Assembly (NCBI GenBank): GCA_029232285.1
Contig: JAOXFI010000066.1
Location: 1 to 19,003, forward strand
DNA length: 19,003 nucleotides
Direction: 5' to 3'
DNA from: Agmasoma carcini (nom. nud.)
Lineage: Eukaryota > Microsporidia > Thelohaniidae
Below, piece after piece: positions 9,100-14,110 of the stretch. Made by a program: the position numbers and the translations under genes. The notes below the pieces were generated by a model, which ran no database searches, was not told the DNA's origin, and was given only the letters and a program-made list of their open reading frames with translations. Position 1 is the first letter of the stretch. Every line of letters begins with the position of its first letter.

Positions 9100-9413
9100 C
9101 CTAAAAACAGTTAGTTTATACTCTCACAGTAATAAAAATATATTTACATTCTATAGTAATCAATTACAGTTACATCATACTTTTTATGCTATTATTATGA
9201 GCTACAGATATTGATTAATATTATTTGTCATATTATAATAATTTGGTATTTTTATAAATTTGAACATATCATAATTAATATTTTTAAAACTAATTAATAC
9301 ATACATAACTAACTAAGATATATATTAGACCAATACAAATATACATAATTAATGGACCAATAAATAAATTAACCCCTTAAAAACCAAAAAAACTAAAATC
9401 TAAATATTTTAGC
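9100..9413. other. Spacer upstream of the small-protein trio
   Basis: AT-rich DNA with no gene. The last 60 bases before the ATG at 9414 hold a CCCC run (AACCCCTTAAA) and an A-rich stretch ending in AAATATTTTAGC, probably the promoter and start region of the first CxCxxC gene. Confidence 0.4.
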
Positions 9414-9650
9414 ATGAGACAGAATCGTTATTTATATAGAGCATGTGAATGTGGTAATTGTTATATGATGAGCAATCCTTATATAAACACATCATATGGA
9501 AATCTATCATCAAGTACTATGAGTCTATGCAGAAGGAGAGTGATGGTATTTCCAAATTATGAAATATCAGTTAAATATTCATTTATGGTATTTTTATTAC
9601 TGATTTTGTTGGCTTTGTTTATTTCTATTTATTATATAAGCACATTATGA
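9414..9650 (+). CDS. Small CxCxxC tail-anchored protein, copy 1 (78 aa)
   Basis: The first of three tandem paralogues. It has no N-terminal signal peptide. The N-terminus carries ACECGNCYMM (C11, C13, C16), followed by a Tyr/Asn/Ser-rich linker and a lone Cys in SLCRRR (about 39). A single hydrophobic helix (about 55-77) ends at the C-terminus, so the protein is predicted to be anchored by its tail with the Cys box in the cytosol. I do not recognise the family. The shared features with the next two genes (C-x-C-x2-C-x2-M, tyrosine-rich linker, one Cys before the helix, helix at the very end) support it as real. A metal- or thiol-based role for the Cys box is only a guess. Confidence 0.75.
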   Translation: MRQNRYLYRACECGNCYMMSNPYINTSYGNLSSSTMSLCRRRVMVFPNYEISVKYSFMVFLLLILLALFISIYYISTL

Positions 9651-9707
9651 AATAAATTTGTTTAAGAAATATTGTAAATATGAATATAATAAATATATAT
9701 ATATATT

Positions 9708-10100
9708 TAGTCAGTCATGGCTAGAGTAGATCGATCATGATCAGTCGTAGTCTTATGGTCAGACATGGTCAGATGGTCAGTCATGGTCAGTCATGGGTCA
9801 GTCATGGTCAGATGGTCAGTCATGGGTCAGTCATGGGTCAGTCATGATCAGACATGGTCAGATGGTCAGATGGTCAGATGGTCAGATGGTCAGTCATGAT
9901 CAGACATGGTCAGATGGTCAGATGGTCAGATGGTCAGTCATGGGTCAGTCATGGGTCAGTCATGGATCAGTCATGGTCAGTCATGATCAGACATGGTCAG
10001 ATGGTCAGTCATGGTCAGATGGTTTTAGTCTCATGGTCATAGTCAGTCATGAACAGACATGATCAGATGGTCAGATGGTTAGATGGTTAGATGGTCAGAT
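9708..10100. repeat. GTCAGATGGTCAGTCATGGTCAG minisatellite
   Basis: About 390 bases composed of the words GGTCAGAT, GGTCAGTCAT and GGGTCAGTCAT in changing order, markedly richer in G than the surroundings on this strand. It lies between copy 1 and copy 2 of the small-protein family. Long open frames through it (His/Gln/Ser/Trp repeats) exist in more than one frame and are repeat artefacts. Confidence 0.95.
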
Positions 10101-10241
10101 ACTTACTAAGCCATGGTTAATAATTCATGTTACATTCGTCCAAATATAAATATTATTACTAAATATTTTAAAAAATGACTAACTAACTTAACTTTATATT
10201 TATTTTGATCACAATAAAAAATATTTAAAATTATCCTTCTA

Positions 10242-10469
10242 ATGTACGTAACAGAACGTTCTAATTGTAATTATATGACTTGTAATTGTGCTAGATGTAA
10301 CTTAATGAGAGAACCACACTTATTTAACTATAGACATTCTTCTACGTATCAATATATTAATAGACAAAGTTATTATAATGAATCTTGCATAGAATTAACA
10401 ATATTATTAGTTTTAGTAACTTTTTTTGTTATTGGATTTATAGGATTTTTGTATTTTAAATATTTTTAA
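10242..10469 (+). CDS. Small CxCxxC tail-anchored protein, copy 2 (75 aa)
   Basis: This has the same plan as its neighbours. The N-terminal Cys cluster TCNCARCNLM (C14, C16, C19) has an extra C9 upstream. A Tyr/Asn-rich middle includes YQYINRQSYYN, a lone Cys follows (ESCIEL, about 49), and a hydrophobic helix (about 52-74) runs to the end. There is no signal peptide. The ATG at 10242 follows an A/T-rich block. It lies between two different minisatellites. The function is unknown. Confidence 0.75.
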   Translation: MYVTERSNCNYMTCNCARCNLMREPHLFNYRHSSTYQYINRQSYYNESCIELTILLVLVTFFVIGFIGFLYFKYF

Positions 10470-10489
10470 ATAAATTTATTTTAAAAATA

Positions 10490-10690
10490 TTATATATATA
10501 ATAGTTATATACATCATAGTTATATACATCATAGTTATATACATTATAGTTATATATATAATAGTTGTATACATAATAGTTATATACATAATAGTTGTAT
10601 AATAATAGTTATATACACCATAGTTATATATATAATAGTTGTATATCAATATAATACATAATAGTTGTATATCAATATAATACATAATAG
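10490..10690. repeat. ATAGTTATATACATC minisatellite (15-bp unit)
   Basis: About a dozen units of ATAGTTATATACATC and variants (ATAGTTGTATACATA, ATAGTTGTATATCAA) lie directly after copy 2's stop codon. An open frame on the minus strand (Tyr/Ile-rich) is a by-product of the repeat. Confidence 0.95.
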
Positions 10691-10755
10691 TTGTATATTA
10701 TTAGAATTATATAAAATTTTTTAATCAAATCAAAAAAATTAAAAATTTACAGCCC

Positions 10756-10998
10756 ATGTACACAACAGAAAATTATGGAAATTGTAGATGTGCAGGATGT
10801 AACTCAATGTACACATATCAATCATATAATGAACCATATCAATCATATAATGAACCATATCAATATATTATGCCACCATCTTGTAGATATAATTATAGGC
10901 CTTCATCTAGATCAATATTTAGTTATTTATTAGAAGGAATTATAATTTGTGTTATTTTCTTTTTGATATTTGCTTTAGTAGTAAATTTTTTTAAATAA
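10756..10998 (+). CDS. Small CxCxxC tail-anchored protein, copy 3 (80 aa)
   Basis: The third paralogue. NCRCAGCNSM (C10, C12, C15) is near the N-terminus. A tyrosine-rich linker then contains an internal 8-residue repeat YQSYNEPY, exact at DNA level (24 bases), so this gene is itself changing by repeat gain. A lone Cys in PPSCRYNYRP (about 43) is followed by a hydrophobic helix (about 57-79) at the end. The start is preceded by AAATTTACAGCCC, combining the A/T block and a CCC motif, which supports expression. The function is unknown. Confidence 0.8.
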   Translation: MYTTENYGNCRCAGCNSMYTYQSYNEPYQSYNEPYQYIMPPSCRYNYRPSSRSIFSYLLEGIIICVIFFLIFALVVNFFK

Positions 10999-11019
10999 AA
11001 ATTATAAGAAAATATATTT

Positions 11020-11115
11020 ATATAATAAGAATCAATATTATTATATTATAAGAATCAATATTATTATATTATAAGAATCAATATTATTATATTATAAGAA
11101 TCAATATTATAAGAA
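11020..11115. repeat. 23-bp tandem repeat (AAGAATCAATATTATTATATTAT)
   Basis: Four units with an exact 23-base period, with AAGAATCAAT at 11027, 11050, 11073 and 11096, between copy 3 and the TGT gene. Confidence 0.95.
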
Positions 11116-11138
11116 AATTTTATTTTAAAAATTTATCT

Positions 11139-11154
11139 TAAAAAATTTGCTAAA
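11139..11154 (+). promoter_or_regulatory. A/T-tract start-proximal block of TGT
   Basis: TAAAAAATTTGCTAAA lies immediately before the ATG, of the same type as at other genes in the window. Confidence 0.5.
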
Positions 11155-12327
11155 ATGTTCACAGATTTTAAAATAGTAAAGAAATGTTCTAGAACAAATG
11201 CACGTGTCTGTGATTTTGAACTATCAAACATCATTAACACTCCAGTATTCATGCCCGTAGCTACATATGGTTCCATGAAAGCTCAAAAGGTCAATAATCT
11301 AAACGAACAAATCATTTTATCTAACACTTACCATCTAAGAAATCTAAATAAAAACGTTAAGTCCTTTATGAACTTTAACAAATCAATGCTTACAGATTCA
11401 GGTGGCTTTCAAATTCAAAGTCTTCCTTGTGAAATTGTAGATGAGGGGGTCAAATTTAAAATTGAAAATCAACAAATCCCTATCTTTACACCTGAAGATT
11501 CAATGAAAATACAGCAAACATTGGGTGCAGATGTTATTATGCAGCTAGATGATGTTGTTAACCCTTTAATGGACTATTCTAAACATGAGAAGGCTGTTGA
11601 TAGATCTATTTCATGGCTAGATCGAGCTATCGTAGCACTAGAATCAAACTCTGATATCAATATTCATAAAAATATTACTAAAAAGTCTAAAAGTACAATA
11701 ATAAGACCCATAAATGGTCAAATATTATTCCCTATAATACAAGGTGGTCTAGATATTGATCTAAGAACTAAATCAACCCATGAAATATTAAAACGTAACC
11801 CAAAAGGACTAGCCATTGGTGGTCTAAGTGGTGGAGAAAATAAAATAGACTTTGCAAAAGTGATATCTCACTGTTGTAAGTTGACAAAAGATCAAAATAT
11901 ACCAATTTATGTCATGGGAATTGGTTATCCTGAGGATTTAGTTCTTGTTTATGCATTAGGAGCTGATATGTGTGATTGTGTTTATCCAACCAGAACAGCA
12001 AGATTTGGTAGAGTGTTGACATTTGATGGAGATAAGAAGATTTGTAATGAATTGGTGAAGATAGAGGATGATTGTGACTGTAATACATGTAAGAACTACT
12101 TAATGTCTTATATTTACAATCTTAAAGGTACTAAGAACTTTTCTATGCTTCTTACTGAGCATAATTTAAAATTTATGCAAAGACTTACTAAGAAAGTAAG
12201 AGAAAGTATTTTAGAAGATAAATTTCCCGAATTTGTAGTTGAATTTATGCGTAAAAGATATAAAAATGGAATACCTAATTGGATTATTGAATGCTTTAAG
12301 ATTGCAAATATAGAAATCAGTAATTAA
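11155..12327 (+). CDS. Queuine tRNA-ribosyltransferase, eukaryotic catalytic subunit (TGT/QTRT1)
   Basis: This enzyme swaps guanine-34 for queuine in the GUN anticodons of Asp, Asn, His and Tyr tRNAs. The 390-residue protein is a full-length TIM-barrel TGT. It has MLTDSGGFQ with the proposed acid/base Asp81, LDDVV (131-135), the substrate loop GLAIGGLSGGE (218-228), and MGIGYPEDL (254-262). The CDCVYPTRTARFG block has the nucleophile Asp274. The zinc site is C307, C309, C312 and H336. The LDDVV and CVYPTRTARFG forms match the eukaryotic catalytic subunit rather than the catalytically dead QTRT2. Eukaryotes cannot make queuine, so activity would depend on queuine from the host or its microbes. 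The partner QTRT2 is not in the window. Confidence 0.95.
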   Translation: MFTDFKIVKKCSRTNARVCDFELSNIINTPVFMPVATYGSMKAQKVNNLNEQIILSNTYHLRNLNKNVKSFMNFNKSMLTDSGGFQIQSLPCEIVDEGVKFKIENQQIPIFTPEDSMKIQQTLGADVIMQLDDVVNPLMDYSKHEKAVDRSISWLDRAIVALESNSDINIHKNITKKSKSTIIRPINGQILFPIIQGGLDIDLRTKSTHEILKRNPKGLAIGGLSGGENKIDFAKVISHCCKLTKDQNIPIYVMGIGYPEDLVLVYALGADMCDCVYPTRTARFGRVLTFDGDKKICNELVKIEDDCDCNTCKNYLMSYIYNLKGTKNFSMLLTEHNLKFMQRLTKKVRESILEDKFPEFVVEFMRKRYKNGIPNWIIECFKIANIEISN

Positions 12328-12439
12328 GTAAAAAATTTAGTTAATTTTGTTATATTTATGCTTATGTTTATGTTATAATATGTTTATGCTTATGTTATTT
12401 CTTAATCTAACATATATAACTAGCAATATTTATTTATCA

Positions 12440-12586
12440 TTAATCAAATCCAAAATAAAACCTAAATTTAGAATTTGCATCTGAATCTCCATCTTGATAT
12501 GCCATTGTAAACTCTTGTCTAGCTCTTTCTTCATCTTCTCTTTCTTCACTGTCTAAGCTTGACGTTGATTCACTGCTGGAATGCAT
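12440..12586 (-). CDS. Hidden 48-aa acidic protein
   Basis: A short ORF starts at the ATG at 12586, preceded by TAAAAAATTTTTAG, the same start-proximal block as confirmed genes. The product opens with a Ser-rich stretch (MHSSSESTSSLD), then an acidic/basic run (SEEREDEERARQEF), and ends in KFRFYFGFD. It has no membrane segment, signal peptide or known domain that I recognise. The DNA is much less AT-rich than both flanks. It lies on the same strand as the GTPase upstream of it. The function is unknown. It could be a small subunit of a larger complex, but nothing in the sequence says which. Confidence 0.6.
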   Translation of the reverse strand: MHSSSESTSSLDSEEREDEERARQEFTMAYQDGDSDANSKFRFYFGFD

Positions 12587-12600
12587 CTAAAAATTTTTTA
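12587..12600 (-). promoter_or_regulatory. A/T-tract start-proximal block of the 48-aa gene
   Basis: On the coding strand it reads TAAAAAATTTTTAG right before the ATG. This is the main reason for accepting the short ORF. Confidence 0.5.
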
Positions 12601-12627
12601 TATAAATATTTATGCATAAACAAATAT

Positions 12628-12715
12628 AAAATTGACTAACTAACTAACATAAAAATTGACTAACTAACTAACATAAAAATTGACTAACTAACTAACATAA
12701 AAATCGACTAACTAA
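12628..12715. repeat. 24-bp tandem repeat
   Basis: Four units with a 24-base period (AAAATTGACTAACTAACTAA plus CATA), the last slightly changed (ATCGAC). The array lies between the GTPase stop codon and the 48-aa gene's start. Confidence 0.95.
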
Positions 12716-12765
12716 CCTTAACATTATTATTCTTATTTTTTTATATTTTTATTTACTTAATTATT

Positions 12766-13227
12766 CTAATAACAGAAACACGTCACTTCCTTATTTTCTT
12801 GGTTTTTCTCATCTAATGCACTAATAACAGTCGCAAACATATAATCAATCCCTTTTACATCATAACAATTCACTTTAAAGTAATCATCATAGCCTTTAAC
12901 TAGTTTTTGGTCTGTTTTTGTTATGCAATAGAAAATTGGTGCGTTTAATTCCTTTTCTATTTGCTTTGAATACCTAAAACTAATATTCGAAGAATCTATG
13001 CATATAATAAATGCATTTGCATCAAGAAAACACATTTCTTTTAATCTTCCAAACTCTTCCATACCACTCGTATCGCATAGATTGATAATTCTCTTATCTA
13101 CTTTCATTTGATAAGTAGCAAATGTGGTTGGTTTTGTGGTTTGTGGAGGTACTTTATATAGATAAGTGTAAATAATAGAAGATTTACCTACACCTGGTTC
13201 TCCTAACAGAACTATTTTAATAGTCAT
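12766..13227 (-). CDS. Small Rho/Rab-like GTPase with altered catalytic residues
   Basis: I use the internal ATG at 13227 (153 aa). The 21 residues upstream precede the usual beta-1 strand, and TIKIVLLGEPGVGKSS is a normal family start. The P-loop is GEPGVGKSS (9-17). Switch I is around PTTFATY (33-39), switch II is DTSGMEEFGRL (52-62), and the guanine-specificity loop is TKTD (103-106). PTTFATY and the EEFGRLKEMCFLDANAFIICI stretch recall Rho-type proteins, but no Rho insert helix is present. Two positions are unusual: the catalytic Gln after DTxG is Met56, and the Asn of NKxD is Thr103. The C-terminus TCFCY has a Cys four from the end and a CxC pair, so prenylation is likely. It probably binds GTP with slow hydrolysis, acting in membrane traffic or polarity (inferred). 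Confidence 0.85.
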   Translation of the reverse strand: MTIKIVLLGEPGVGKSSIIYTYLYKVPPQTTKPTTFATYQMKVDKRIINLCDTSGMEEFGRLKEMCFLDANAFIICIDSSNISFRYSKQIEKELNAPIFYCITKTDQKLVKGYDDYFKVNCYDVKGIDYMFATVISALDEKNQENKEVTCFCY

Positions 13228-13484
13228 AAACAAATAGTAAATATTTCTTTTATTTGAAAAATAATTATGCAAATGAATAAATTTATGCATTTTTAGATTA
13301 TATATTTAAGTAAATTATATTTTCTAAGTAAATTTTATATTTTCTAAATAAATTTTATATTTTTTATGTATTTTATATATTTTTATGTATTTTTATATTT
13401 ATGCAATATAAATTATATTTTTTTAAAGTATACATTTTTAAATTTACATATTTTTTAAGTAAAAAAAAAATTTCCATAAAATTT
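13228..13484. promoter_or_regulatory. Divergent promoter region between GTPase and Nup54/57-like gene
   Basis: A 257-base spacer separates two divergently transcribed genes. It contains TTTATGCA at 13282, 13398 and 13482, the last overlapping the plus-strand start codon, and a near match (ATTATGCA) at 13264. AAATTT-like blocks occur just before both starts (13467-13484 on the plus strand). The octamer also recurs at 12609, 13684 and 13964, so it may be a local repeat rather than a promoter element. Confidence 0.4.
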
Positions 13485-13961
13485 ATGCAATCCATTGAAA
13501 ATCTACTTACTGACTTAGAAAGCTCATATAATCCCAATTCACCTAATTATAAGTTCAAATACAGGTTCTTTAACATTACAAACAATGGCTTAACAGAAGT
13601 TATGCTTAATTTTAATGAGCTTGAACAAAGAAGTAAACTTCAGATAAACTTTAAAGAAAGTTTGGATAGCAATTTAAATGAAATTTATGCAAAACTTGAT
13701 TCTATGAAACAAAAAACTGAAGCTCTTAACAAAAAGCTTTTAATTCTTGTTAATTTATTTAGAAAAGCTTCAAAATCTTATATTAAAGAATTTAAGTATT
13801 CAAAACTGGGATTTGTTAACTTTGAGGATAGAGAATCACTTAGTATTGATCCTAATTGTATAATATATTTGAAGAATTTGCATAAAAAAATTTTAAAACT
13901 TAATGAAAATGTAGAAGAAAATTTGTTTTTAAAATTAAAAGAAAGATCAAACATTAAATAA
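13485..13961 (+). CDS. Probable Nup54/Nup57-like coiled-coil nucleoporin domain
   Basis: I choose the ATG at 13485, where AAATTT ends directly at the start codon, over the ATG at 13401, which would add 28 low-complexity residues. The product is 158 aa with no membrane segment. Residues 22-30 (YKFKYRFFN) followed by a short strand and NFNELEQRSKLQ (42-53) resemble the alpha/beta-to-helix junction of Nup54 (yeast Nup57). That region contains a YRFYN-type strand and a GF-x2-L-x2-R-x3-Q box. Residues 55-95 and 125-155 are long helices with heptad-like spacing, fitting the coiled coil that joins the Nup62 channel complex. The FG-repeat half of a normal Nup54 is missing. The assignment is tentative, and another helical protein cannot be excluded. 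Confidence 0.5.
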   Translation: MQSIENLLTDLESSYNPNSPNYKFKYRFFNITNNGLTEVMLNFNELEQRSKLQINFKESLDSNLNEIYAKLDSMKQKTEALNKKLLILVNLFRKASKSYIKEFKYSKLGFVNFEDRESLSIDPNCIIYLKNLHKKILKLNENVEENLFLKLKERSNIK

Positions 13962-14110
13962 TTTTTATGCATTTTGTTTATAAAAAAATATTTTTATTTA
14001 TGCTATGGTTAGATGTTTTATATCATATATTATATTAGTTAGTTAATGTTTAATTTAGACTTAAATTAGTTTATTTTAAGTTTCATTTTAAAGAACTCAA
14101 AATATTTTTA

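Noticed and set aside
6208..9413. A complete, active transposon
   Set aside because: All transposase-like frames are broken by stops or shifts, and no matched terminal inverted repeats were recognised.
9793..10062. Open frames of 62-89 codons through the GTCAG minisatellite (His/Ser/Gln/Trp repeats)
   Set aside because: Two frames are open together, the sequence is pure repeat, and no start block is present. The open frames result from the repeat lacking stop words.
9708..10100. CRISPR array
   Set aside because: Units are contiguous and variable with no unique spacers, the genome is eukaryotic, and no cas-like genes are nearby.
10476..10685. 69-codon minus-strand ORF rich in Tyr and Ile
   Set aside because: It lies wholly inside the 15-bp ATAGTTATATACATC array and has no domain or start signal.
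13401..13484. Upstream ATG for the Nup54/57-like gene
   Set aside because: It would add 28 residues of Phe/Lys/Ile low complexity and swallow the AAATTT block. The ATG at 13485 fits better.
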